NCBI GenBank assembly: GCA_963803545.1
Contig: CAWDMX010000001.1
Coordinates: 682,001-746,000, forward strand
Origin: Legionella_C sp963803545
GTDB taxonomy: Bacteria; Pseudomonadota; Gammaproteobacteria; Legionellales; Legionellaceae
Direction: 5' to 3'
Length of the DNA: 64,000 nt
Translations under genes and position numbers: made by a program
The notes under the pieces: model-generated
The model's database searches: none
What the model was told of the DNA's origin: nothing
What the model saw: the letters and a program-made list of their open reading frames with translations, nothing else
Shown: positions 7,685 through 15,347 of the stretch, in pieces
Layout of the letters: each line of letters starts with the position of its first letter
Position numbering within the stretch: position 1 is the first letter of the stretch

Positions 7685-8556
7685 TTAAACTTCTTATTTT
7701 TTGGCAAGGAAGTTGATGAAGTTCGAACAAATAAAAGAGGAACCCGCGGAAGGATTTCGTAGGCTCACAGGAGTTAAACGTACAACTTTTGATGTTATGA
7801 CAAGCATTTTGAGAGAAGCGGAAGCCCTATTAAAATCTCACGGAGGTAAGCCTAATAAATTAGGCATCGAAGATAGGTTGCTCATGGCGTTGGAGTATTT
7901 GCGCGAATATAGAACATACTTTCATATTTCGCGTAGTTATGGGATTAGTGAAAGTGCTTGTTATCGTAATATACGCTGGGTTGAAGATACGCTGATTAAA
8001 GATGGAAAATTCTCATTGCCTGGACGTAAAACCTTGTTAAAAAGTGATGTTGAATATGACGTTGTACTGATTGATGCGACTGAAACGCCCATTGAACGAC
8101 CTAAAAAAAACAAAAACATTTTTATTCAGGGAAAAAGAAGAGACACACGCTAAAGACACAAATTATTGTAGATAAAAAGAAAAAAACCGTTATTTGTACA
8201 AATTTCACTAACGGTAAGCGGCATGATTTTAGGTTGTTTAAGGAATCAGGTGTTCATATTCACCCAGAGATTCGAAGTCTTACAGACACCGGCTACCAAG
8301 GAATACATAAGTTACATCAAAATTCAGCATTACCCAAGAAAAAAACGAAAAAGACCCCACTGACCAAAGAGGATAAAAAGAACAATCGTGAATTATCGAG
8401 TGAGCGTGTTTTGAATGAAAATGTAATTGGTATGATTAAACGATTTAAAATCGTCGCTGATCGTTATCGAAATAGACGAAAACGATTTGGTTTAAGATTT
8501 AATTTGATTGCAGGAATTTATAATTTTGAGCTTTAAAAATGGTTATGCAAGAAATC
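7658..8556. mobile_element. IS5-family insertion sequence with TA target duplication
   Basis: Bounded by 16-bp inverted repeats GAGCTCTTGCATAACC and, read inward from the right, GATTTCTTGCATAACC, flanked on both sides by TA (7656-7657 and 8557-8558). Removing the element and one TA joins codon TTA to TTG AGC TTT TAT in frame, recovering the C-terminus of the pentapeptide protein. The two-ORF transposase made by -1 frameshifting fits the IS427/IS1031-type subgroups of IS5. Confidence 0.85.
7716..8536 (+). CDS. IS5-family transposase made by -1 programmed frameshift
   Basis: ORF A starts at ATG 7716 after AAGGAAGT and carries an HTH_Tnp_4-like domain (YLREYRTYFHISRSYGISE) and the first catalytic Asp in VLIDATETPIE; alone it ends at 8153. 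ORF B is in the -1 frame, from about 8112 to 8536, with the second Asp in SLTDTGYQG and the Glu in LNENVIGMIKRF. The overlap holds the classic slippery heptamer A AAA AAC at 8105-8111; slipping there yields KKNQKHFYSGKKKRHTLKTQ, the expected DDE_Tnp_4 sequence. The product is therefore one fusion protein and the element is probably active. Confidence 0.85.
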
Positions 8557-8625
8557 TATTGAGCTTTTATCGATGTGCAACATTGCCTGATGGCTCAGTT
8601 TATGATGAAAATGGAGAAATTGATT

Positions 8626-9207
8626 GTGATCAATAAAAAGAATATTAATTCTGCAATAATATTTTGTCTTTTTCTGAGTACGTCTGTAAATGCCAAAATC
8701 TCATACTCTGACAATGATCTTGAGCAATATAATAAATATCACTCATGCCAGAAATGTGATCTTTCCGGTGCTAGTCTAGAAGGACAAGAGAACTCTATAC
8801 TCGATGGTTCTATTTTAATTTCATCAATATTAAATGGAAAATTTACCGGTTCAAGTTTTGTTGGCAGTATCCTTACTCAAGTAAATTCTTATAGTTTAAA
8901 AGCTATGGTTTCTAACTTTAGCGAGGCGAGATGCAATTATGCAAAATTCTATAAAGCGAGCTTTAGTGGTGCAAATTTTCAAAATGCTGATTTAAGTAAG
9001 GTGAATTTTAAAGCAGCTAATCTTTCTTCTGCTGATTTTACTAATGCTTCTCTAAAAGGAGCTAATCTTGATTTTAGTATTTTAATTGGGGCGAAATTAA
9101 CCCAAGAGCAATTGAAATCTGCTAAAAGTTATTATTGTGCTGTTCTTCCTGATGGAAATTTAGCTCCTCCAAAGGATCAATATAACAATTGTATTTATAG
9201 AGGGTAA
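8626..9207 (+). CDS. exported pentapeptide-repeat protein, paralogue of the preceding gene
   Basis: I place the start at GTG 8626, preceded by GGAGA at eight bases; it gives a clean signal peptide (MINKKNINSAIIFCLFLSTSVNA). The longer upstream frame is simply the antecedent gene's tail in another frame. After the signal comes a CQKC pair, pentapeptide repeats (ANFQNADLSKVNFKAANLSSADF) and a C-terminal motif YYCAVLPDGN that matches the displaced C-terminus of the first paralogue. The start overlaps the ancestral stop of the first gene (8634-8636), so before the IS5 insertion the two were a translationally coupled tandem duplicate pair. Probably periplasmic or surface; function unknown. Confidence 0.85.
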   Translation: MINKKNINSAIIFCLFLSTSVNAKISYSDNDLEQYNKYHSCQKCDLSGASLEGQENSILDGSILISSILNGKFTGSSFVGSILTQVNSYSLKAMVSNFSEARCNYAKFYKASFSGANFQNADLSKVNFKAANLSSADFTNASLKGANLDFSILIGAKLTQEQLKSAKSYYCAVLPDGNLAPPKDQYNNCIYRG

Positions 9208-9364
9208 TTCTATGAGGCAGTTTGGATTTATCAATTAAGCTAGTAGAGCAGTGGAATTCGGTTCAATTCCATTGCTAACACTCGATAAAGTGGGGCCTAA
9301 TTGGGGGCCTTTATAAAAATTACATTTAAATAGTTATTTATTATCAATCAATTATATAACCAAT

Positions 9365-9389
9365 GTTATGGACGCCGCCACACCATAAC
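9365..9389. terminator. hairpin between pentapeptide gene and VOC gene
   Basis: GTTATGG at 9365-9371 pairs with CCATAAC at 9383-9389 around an 11-base loop, and longer AT-rich arms extend outward (TTATTTATTATCAAT against ATTGATAAATAAT). It lies between converging genes, so it could end both transcripts, but there is no clear T-run. Confidence 0.35.
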
Positions 9390-9455
9390 TCATTGATAAA
9401 TAATGAATAATTTTCCTTGTGGGTTTATTGCGGGCTTTTTTTTGAGGTAAGCTGA

Positions 9456-9833
9456 TTATCCTTCAGGGTACAACATAGAATCTTGATGCTTGCTGTCATC
9501 CCAGATTTCCTCTTCAGACAGGCTTGTTTCGATGTATTCGACGACGGTACCATTTTCTTCTACAATCGCAACCTTAAAATCTTTTAATGGAAAATAAGGT
9601 TCAAGCAGAATAACCTTACCCCGTATTGCCTGGTCAATATCATCGACTTTATACGCAATATGGGGCATCGTCTGAATAAGCCTGTGTAATGGGCACTCAG
9701 GACCAAATCGATGATATTGGACCCTGCCAGGAAATTCTCCGCCTGATGTGTACATATCCATAACTGGACTGTATCTTTCAGCCGCTCGAGGTTTAGTAAC
9801 GGGGATACCTATGTGATGATATTGATATTTCAT
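9456..9833 (-). CDS. VOC (glyoxalase/dioxygenase fold) family protein
   Basis: 125 residues starting at the ATG at 9833, which has GGAG six bases upstream; an ATG four codons earlier lies on top of that ribosome site. The fold is suggested by the opening YHHIGIPVT, the middle HIAYKVDDIDQAIRG and the late VAIVEENGTVVEYIE segment, with His and Glu residues at the usual metal positions. VOC proteins include glyoxalases, bleomycin-type resistance proteins and dioxygenases; the substrate is unknown. It is divergent from a LysR regulator, 126 bases away, so the regulator probably controls it. Confidence 0.8.
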   Translation of the reverse strand: MKYQYHHIGIPVTKPRAAERYSPVMDMYTSGGEFPGRVQYHRFGPECPLHRLIQTMPHIAYKVDDIDQAIRGKVILLEPYFPLKDFKVAIVEENGTVVEYIETSLSEEEIWDDSKHQDSMLYPEG

Positions 9834-9959
9834 ATTAATCTCCATAAAAGAATAATATGATTATAAAACACGTCTGACTATATTTTAATCATTTTAAATT
9901 CCACTATTGTTAACTTTTTGTTTATAATTCAAAGAGCATTTAATTTCCTATAATTGATA

Positions 9960-10838
9960 ATGATAAACTACTCACAAATTCGTTGTTTCTTAAAAGTTGC
10001 GGAGCATCTTAATTACAATCGTGCTGCAAATGATCTATGTCTATCAGTAACCGCGGTCAGTAAGCAGGTAACAAATTTGGAGAAACGGTTGCACGAACGT
10101 CTATTCATTCGAAACACAAGGCACGTTGAGTTAACGCTTTTTGGCCAACTGATGATTGAAAAATTTGAACGATTAGTCCATGAGTCACTAGAAATAGAGG
10201 AGTTTATTGAATCAAGACAAAAAATACCTCAAGGCAAATTAACCATTTTAGTTTCTAATATTCTGGCGAGAAACCTTGTATTAGATCATTTGGCGAACTT
10301 TATAAAGCAATATCCATTAATCCAGTGCGAATTCCTATTTTCAGAGCAGGATAGTGATTTAACTAAAAAAGGAATTGACATCATGGTGGGGTTTCCAGAG
10401 ATTCCACCTTTAACGGATAACTTCAAATACAGAAAAATGAAACCCATTAATAATATTTTATGTGCCGCACCATCCTTAATTAAACAGTATGGTGTACCAA
10501 AATCCCCCCAGGATTTAATGAACTATCAATTTATTTCCCATAGCCTTAGAAGACCAGGCACCCATTTACCTTTAGCAAATGGACAGCATTTCTCTTGTCC
10601 GCCACCTATTTTATTTATGGATGACTTCAATGCGCTCAATCAGGCATGTATGAATGGTGTCGGATTATTTTTAACGGGTGATCGATTAGTCGAAAATGAG
10701 CTTAAGCAAGAGCGCTTAACTCAAGTATTATCCAACATTAAGTTCAAACAATATGACATATATACTTTTTATCAGCCTCATGGATTAAAAATACCAAAAA
10801 TAAAAGCATTTATTGATTTCTACGAGCAGTTTAACTAA
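9960..10838 (+). CDS. LysR-type transcriptional regulator
   Basis: About 292 residues. The N-terminal 60 residues hold the LysR winged helix (FLKVAEHLNYNRAANDLCLSVTAVSKQVTNLEKRL), followed by the effector-binding domain with its GIDIMVGF segment. An in-frame TTG two codons earlier is possible, but ATG 9960 gives the normal N-terminus. It diverges from the VOC gene, the usual arrangement for a LysR activator and its target. The coinducer is unknown. A 7-bp stem-loop follows at 10858-10879. Confidence 0.9.
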   Translation: MINYSQIRCFLKVAEHLNYNRAANDLCLSVTAVSKQVTNLEKRLHERLFIRNTRHVELTLFGQLMIEKFERLVHESLEIEEFIESRQKIPQGKLTILVSNILARNLVLDHLANFIKQYPLIQCEFLFSEQDSDLTKKGIDIMVGFPEIPPLTDNFKYRKMKPINNILCAAPSLIKQYGVPKSPQDLMNYQFISHSLRRPGTHLPLANGQHFSCPPPILFMDDFNALNQACMNGVGLFLTGDRLVENELKQERLTQVLSNIKFKQYDIYTFYQPHGLKIPKIKAFIDFYEQFN

Positions 10839-10857
10839 AGCCCGAAGGACTGTTGTG

Positions 10858-10879
10858 GCCCTAAAGATGGTATTAGGGC
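10858..10879 (+). terminator. stem-loop after LysR gene
   Basis: GCCCTAA (10858-10864) pairs perfectly with TTAGGGC (10873-10879) over an 8-base loop, 19 bases after the LysR stop. No T-run follows, so termination efficiency is uncertain. The rest of 10880-11160 shows no coding signal. Confidence 0.4.
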
Positions 10880-11165
10880 GCAACCCAAGACAATTAAAAC
10901 GCTTTATTTCCAGTTTCCAAATTGGAATTCAGAAATATCCATGCTGTATTTAAGTTAAAATAGCTTGGAGTCATTAATGCTTAACGGTCAAGACATTTAG
11001 TGCTTATTCACATTCATGTTTAGTTTTTATTTTGTAATTGCCATTAATTATTTCTTTGTGGGTACTGCTATGAAAATAAATTCATGTTAATACGCTTGCA
11101 TGAAAAAATAAATCACATGTTGTGTATTGCATGATGCATTAAAGACAAAAAAACAATCAGGTAGT

Positions 11166-11184
11166 GTTATAAATAATCATTATT
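11166..11184. promoter_or_regulatory. Fur-box-like sequence
   Basis: GTTATAAATAATCATTATT matches 14 of 19 positions of the classical Fur consensus, including an unbroken 11-base core (AT AATCATTAT type). It sits 12 bases upstream of the -35 element of the NRPS promoter. In AT-rich DNA such a match could be chance. Confidence 0.4.
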
Positions 11185-11196
11185 GAGGTTGATTTT

Positions 11197-11225
11197 TTGA
11201 CTATACGACAGCTTCTTATTACAAT
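11197..11225 (+). promoter_or_regulatory. sigma70-like promoter of the peptidase-MbtH-NRPS locus
   Basis: TTGACT at 11197-11202 and TACAAT at 11220-11225 are separated by exactly 17 bases. The predicted start is near 11232, leaving a 40-base leader before the 35-codon ORF. This is the best promoter match I saw in the window. Confidence 0.6.
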
Positions 11226-11272
11226 GAAGTGCGTCAAAATTATTGTAAGTGTTTAAATTAATGGAGAAAATT

Positions 11273-11380
11273 ATGGATTTGTCGATTTGGTATAAAACGG
11301 TACGTATGAGCAGTAAACTAAGAAAATTAATAACTTCTAATAGTTCATTGGTATCCCAATCTTATATTGTTCTGGAATAA
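11273..11380 (+). CDS. 35-codon ORF at the head of the NRPS operon
   Basis: ATG at 11273 has a strong GGAGAAAATT ribosome site. The peptide starts MDLSIWYKTVRMSSKLRKLI and ends SYIVLE; it is basic in the middle and has no recognisable domain or signal peptide. Its stop is two bases before the TTG that begins the M29-like peptidase, in a different frame. It could be a leader peptide coupling translation, a small precursor peptide, or the original N-terminus of the peptidase separated by a frameshift, since the peptidase lacks an ATG. I cannot choose between these. Confidence 0.5.
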   Translation: MDLSIWYKTVRMSSKLRKLITSNSSLVSQSYIVLE

Positions 11381-11382
11381 AT

Positions 11383-12402
11383 TTGAAAAATCCTAGTCTA
11401 AAAAGCTGGGATTTATTTTTAGGAGTAAAAATCTTGGATTTTTCCATACATGGTCAGTCAAATTCTTGTGATAATTTTGCGTATTACTTAGGTTTTCAAT
11501 TAAGCAAAAAAAGTGAGAATAAAATATTAATTGCGTATGAAAAAAAATACCTGTTGGTTATTGATAAGCTGCGCCAATCGCTAAATAAGGATTTTGAAAT
11601 AATAGGTATACATGATATTTCAGAAGACCAAACACGGATATTTGAACTTTATCCACAATGTGATCGAGCTTTGTTTTTTTATGATCACTTTACTAGAAAA
11701 GATTTGCAACCTGGATATTCTGAAGAAATGAAGCCTTATGCGCGTTATTTTTCTGAAGATCCTTTAAAAGTTATTTTTATAAACGATATGCTTGAGCAAT
11801 TTAATCAGGTTTTTTCTATAAAGCCAAAACGAATACAAGAATTGAATAACAAATTAATAGATTTAGCAAAACAATCAAAAAATTTAGAAATAACCGATAA
11901 TATTGGTACCCTTGTTAACGTAGACCTTAGGGTTGTTACTCATTGGTCAAGTATTGATGGAACAACCTTTGGTGAAATAATTCCTGGAGAAATTGCCTCC
12001 TATTCTCCCGAATTTAATGGCACTCTGTGTTTTACGGGCTCTTTTCTTTCTATGATTCCAATAGGAATAAAACATGGTGTCATCGTAGATCCAATCCAAT
12101 TTATTTTTAAAAAAAGCCGAGTGCATTCTTTTCACTGTAATAATAGCGAATTAAGCAAAGATTTAAATTATTTTTTTGAATTTTCTGATGATCATGCGCA
12201 TATCCATGAAATTGGTATTGGAACCAATGAAGGTATTACTAAGCTATATGGAAAAAATGCCAGCTTTGAAGAAAAGCATGTTGGTATTCATTTTGGTTTA
12301 GGTGGAAAAGAGGACGGTACATTTCATCTTGATATGATGATGCAGGACAGTATTTTTAAATTCGACAATCAATTAATCTTTGATGGATCATTTAAATTAT
12401 AA
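11383..12402 (+). CDS. M29-like (aminopeptidase T family) metallopeptidase homologue
   Basis: The C-terminal third carries the hallmarks of the M29 family: a GEIIPGEIASYSPEFNGTLCF stretch, ELGIGTN-like EIGIGTNEG, E-E-K-H in SFEEKHVGIHFGLGG and HLDMMM near the end, matching the metal-ligand order E...E...H...H-x-D. The N-terminal half is divergent and about 40-60 residues shorter than typical M29 enzymes. The start appears to be TTG 11383, two bases after the 35-codon ORF stop; there is no ATG in frame back to a stop at 11341. Within an NRPS locus it could trim or release a peptide or amino-acid precursor; that is inference. Confidence 0.65.
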   Translation: MKNPSLKSWDLFLGVKILDFSIHGQSNSCDNFAYYLGFQLSKKSENKILIAYEKKYLLVIDKLRQSLNKDFEIIGIHDISEDQTRIFELYPQCDRALFFYDHFTRKDLQPGYSEEMKPYARYFSEDPLKVIFINDMLEQFNQVFSIKPKRIQELNNKLIDLAKQSKNLEITDNIGTLVNVDLRVVTHWSSIDGTTFGEIIPGEIASYSPEFNGTLCFTGSFLSMIPIGIKHGVIVDPIQFIFKKSRVHSFHCNNSELSKDLNYFFEFSDDHAHIHEIGIGTNEGITKLYGKNASFEEKHVGIHFGLGGKEDGTFHLDMMMQDSIFKFDNQLIFDGSFKL

Positions 12403-12464
12403 ATTTTATGTATCAATAAAACTATATTTGTTTATATCTCACTGTTTAAACTAAGGAAATTTTT

Positions 12465-12677
12465 ATGTTCGATCACTGCAATAGTTGGAAGGTCGTTATA
12501 AATTTAGAGGATCAATATTCAATTTTTCCAGCCGCAAAATTGGCTCCACTCGGATGGCGTGAAGTTGATAAAGAAGGCACAAAAGAGGAGTGTCTAGCTT
12601 ATATTAAAGATAATTGGACAGATATGAGACCGCGTAGTTTACGGGAAAAAATGGATCGTCAAACAAAAGGAGGGTAG
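12465..12677 (+). CDS. MbtH-family NRPS accessory protein
   Basis: 70 residues with the family signature: N-x-E-x-x-YSIFPA, then PLGWREV and ECLAYIKDNWTDMRPRSLR. MbtH proteins bind adenylation domains and are often needed for their folding and activity. The usual tryptophan in the YSIWP motif is phenylalanine here. AAGGAAA precedes the ATG. It lies between the peptidase and the NRPS gene on the same strand, so it almost certainly served that synthetase. Confidence 0.95.
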   Translation: MFDHCNSWKVVINLEDQYSIFPAAKLAPLGWREVDKEGTKEECLAYIKDNWTDMRPRSLREKMDRQTKGG

Positions 12678-12770
12678 GACTGCTTCCAAATAATTTACCC
12701 CTTTTCCCCATTCTGTATGACAAAGTGCTCGTCGGGTGGAAGGAGAACCTTTGGCTCGTCATTTTATAGT

Positions 12771-12802
12771 GCAGGTTACCCGGTGACCGGGTTGCTTCCT
12801 GC
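12771..12802. other. hairpin between mbtH-like gene and NRPS
   Basis: GCAGG (12771-12775) and CCTGC (12798-12802) enclose an inner palindrome ACCCGGTGACCGGGT (12778-12792). There is no T-run. It may be an intra-operon attenuator, an RNA-processing site or a partial terminator that lowers NRPS expression relative to MbtH. Confidence 0.45.
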
Positions 12803-12927
12803 TAACACAAAAGTATCAATAGATTTAGATATGAAAATTAAAGCCTAATATGTCTCATTGTGTTAATAGGAATACAAAAAAATCACCTTAGTTCACTAGA
12901 AAACACAAAATAAAGGTTGAGTGGTAT

Positions 12928-13926
12928 ATGACTGAAAAAGATAATCATAAAAATAAACTAATTCATCAATTAGTCGAGGATCAAGTTCAGCGCACTCCAG
13001 ATCAAATTTCTGTAATTTTTGAAGAACAAAAAATAACCTATTTGCAATTAAATGAAAAGGCAAATCAACTAGCCCACTATCTTTGCTCAATCGGAATAGT
13101 CCCAGAACAAAGGGTTATTATTGCGATTGAACGATCGTTAGAGATGTTAATAAGTCTCTTGGCTATTTTGAAAGTAGGAGCAGTTTATGTGCCGCTCGAT
13201 CCAAATCAACCTCAAGATAGATTGGCATTTTTTTTGAATGAGATAAACGCAACTATTGTTATTACGAAAAGTCGCTTTAAAAAAAAGATTATTGGGTATT
13301 TTGGGAAAAAATTATTTTTATCGACTGATTCAACCAGCAGTAAGTTAGTTGCTGAATATCTAAATCCTTCTATCGCGATAAATAAAACAACTAATATTTA
13401 CAAACAAAGCAACGAAAATTTAAAAGCTAGAATTGCATTAGATTCACTTGCTTATGTCATTTATACCTCTGGTTCTACACGTAGTCCTAAAGGTGTGATG
13501 ATTAGTCACAGGAGTGTCTTGGGCGTTATAGAAGCTATTCAAGATAAAATTCAAATAACAAGTAAAGATACGTGGTTGGCTTTAACCGCAATTACTTTTG
13601 ATATTTCAGTTTTAGAGATTTTTTTGAGTCTTATTAAGGGGGCATTAATTGTACTTTTAAAGGAAGACGATATATACAACCCTGCGGAGATTATAAAAAA
13701 AATTAGTCAACACAACGTAACTATTATACAAACTACGCCTTCAATGTGGGAAGTGCTTTCAAATGAGACGTGGCCAGATAATAAAATAAAAATACTAACT
13801 GGCGGTAAAGTACTAACAAAAAAACTATACAATAAGTTAAAAAAAATAGGGCATCAGATAGTCAATGTATATGGTCCAACAGAAACAACTATTTGGTCAA
13901 CAATCACTATTCTAAAAAACAAATCA
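12928..13926 (+). pseudogene. NRPS fragment 1: first half of adenylation domain A1 (glycine-like code)
   Basis: Start of the synthetase: no condensation domain, so this is the loading module. Adenylation motifs in order: KITYLQLNEKANQLAHYL (A1), the A3 core YVIYTSGSTRSPKGV (Arg replaces the usual Gly), FDISVLEIF (A4) and NVYGPTETTIWS (A5). Reading the Stachelhaus positions by eye gives D-I-L-Q-L-G-V-I-W, one difference from the glycine code DILQLGLIW. The gene is interrupted after AACAAATCA (13918-13926) by nested mobile DNA; the same nine bases resume it at 15348. An ATG with a GAGTGG-type ribosome site starts it. As it stands, no full enzyme can be made. Confidence 0.9.
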
Positions 13927-13940
13927 GCCTCGGTTTATAG

Positions 13941-15237
13941 TGCCACCATTTGTCAAGACAGTTTCTCCAGCCTTTAATTACCCATAATCTAAGCAGCCAT
14001 TAACTCCTGATGTGACATACTTTTTATGTATACTTCCATTGGTTTCTCATAGCTGAGAGATTGATGGAAACGTCTACGATTATAAAAAGTAATATAATTA
14101 TCTATTCCAGCTCTGAGCTCTTTTATCGACTTATGATCACTTAAATAAATATGTTCGTATTTGGCAGTACGCCAGAAGCGCTCAATTGCAATGTTATCAG
14201 TCGCACGGCCTTTGCCATCCATTGAAATTTGGATGCCGTTCTCACTTAAAAAGCTCGTGTGAACATGTGAAGTATACTGGCTACCCTGATCTGTATTAAA
14301 AATTTCAGGTTTACCATAGTTTGCAATAGCATCCTTGAGCACATCCATGACCAGTGTGCTATCCATTGTATTCGACAGTTTATGCGATAAGATTGCTTTG
14401 GAGTGCCAATCAATCACGGCTGCCAAATACATAAACCCACCATTAACGCGAACATAGGTGATATCTGTACTCCAAACCTGATTCGCCCTATTAATAACGA
14501 TATCTTTGAGCAAATAGGGGTACTTGCGATGCTCTGGGTTAGCAAGCGTTGTTTTAACTTCTTTCGTTGGATAAATGGTTTTTAGGCCAAGTTCACGCAT
14601 ACAGGAGCGGACTCGATTAACGCCAACAGAAAAACCAGACTCTATCAGCTGCTGATGTACTTTACGATACCCATAAAAGGGTATTTCTGTATAAATGTCA
14701 TCAATAGCCTGAAGCAGTACCATTTTTTCCCTGTTATCAACCTGGCTTTTATAGTACACATTGCTGCGGTTAATGGATAGCAGTTCACACTGCCTCACAA
14801 CTGCTGGCGCTTTAAGCTTGGTATCTATCATCGACTTCCGGTCGCTATAGCCCAAGCTCTTCAACTTTTTTGATGCCCACTCCAACTCCGCCATTCGTTT
14901 GCCTAATTGGCGGTGAAGTTCATTCACTTCTTTTTCTTTCTGTGCCAGTGCATCCTTATACCCAGAGACAGCACTTTCAACATTAAATGCCAGACTTGCA
15001 TTGGCTAGAAACGTCGCTTTCCAATCTTTCAACGACTTAGGGGCTACCTCATATTTGGAACATATCTGATTCAGTGTTTGCTCGCCTTCCAACAACTCAA
15101 GCACAACTTTTGTTTTAAAGTCAGCTGTGTATTTTTTGCCACGCTTTGACATCGATTAACTCCTTCTCTCTGTTTGCCCCAATTCTACAAAATGAGGATT
15201 TTAATTTACAGAGAAAGTGTCTGAAAAGTTGGTGGCA
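13941..15237. mobile_element. IS3-family insertion sequence (complete)
   Basis: Ends are TGCCACCA... and, inward from the right, TGCCACCAACTTTTCAGACA; both continue as imperfect inverted repeats (about 25 bp). TTATAG flanks it on both sides (13935-13940 and 15238-15243), a 6-bp target duplication. It encodes a single uninterrupted transposase on the minus strand. A 38-bp remnant of the same element is at 2213-2250. Confidence 0.92.
13989..15152 (-). CDS. IS3-family transposase, single fused ORF
   Basis: 387 residues. The N-terminus is an OrfA-like HTH (YTADFKTKVVLELLEGEQTL) followed by a leucine-zipper-like helix (KEKEVNELHRQLGKRMAELE), then HTH_21 and the rve core. DDE residues: D in STDITYVRV, D in NTDQGSQYT, E in IERFWRTAKYE. 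In most IS3 elements orfA and orfB are joined by frameshifting; here they are one continuous frame. Looks intact, so the element may be active. Confidence 0.95.
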   Translation of the reverse strand: MSKRGKKYTADFKTKVVLELLEGEQTLNQICSKYEVAPKSLKDWKATFLANASLAFNVESAVSGYKDALAQKEKEVNELHRQLGKRMAELEWASKKLKSLGYSDRKSMIDTKLKAPAVVRQCELLSINRSNVYYKSQVDNREKMVLLQAIDDIYTEIPFYGYRKVHQQLIESGFSVGVNRVRSCMRELGLKTIYPTKEVKTTLANPEHRKYPYLLKDIVINRANQVWSTDITYVRVNGGFMYLAAVIDWHSKAILSHKLSNTMDSTLVMDVLKDAIANYGKPEIFNTDQGSQYTSHVHTSFLSENGIQISMDGKGRATDNIAIERFWRTAKYEHIYLSDHKSIKELRAGIDNYITFYNRRRFHQSLSYEKPMEVYIKSMSHQELMAA

Positions 15238-15347
15238 TTATAGTTATCGTTCCGCCAGATTTGGATAAATCCTTGCCAACGAAACCCGTTGTTACTGCTG
15301 CCGGTGATGTTTTAACTGTTACAACGGGTGAAATAATAACACAGACC

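Larger units (their letters stand above)
13927..15347. mobile_element. 118-bp MITE-like insertion (carrying a nested IS3) with 9-bp target duplication
   Basis: AACAAATCA is directly repeated at 13918-13926 and 15348-15356. If everything from 13927 to 15356 is removed, the adenylation domain reads LKNKSISIGRPI without interruption, exactly as expected between motifs A5 and A7. After subtracting the IS3 element (13941-15237) and its 6-bp duplication, the inserted DNA is only 118 bp and would shift the frame by one base. It has no convincing ORF. Its ends (GCCTCGGTTTATA and, inward from the right, GGTCTGTGTTATTA) are only weakly inverted. The parent element is unknown. Confidence 0.7.

Noticed and set aside
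8575..8625. Earlier start for the second pentapeptide gene
   Set aside because: These bases encode the displaced C-terminus of the first pentapeptide protein in another frame, and the GTG at 8626 has a proper ribosome site.
9241..9305. tRNA-like fragment containing GGTTCAATTCC
   Set aside because: The T-loop-like bases are present, but the flanking stem does not pair in the normal geometry and there is no acceptor or anticodon arm. I do not call a tRNA.
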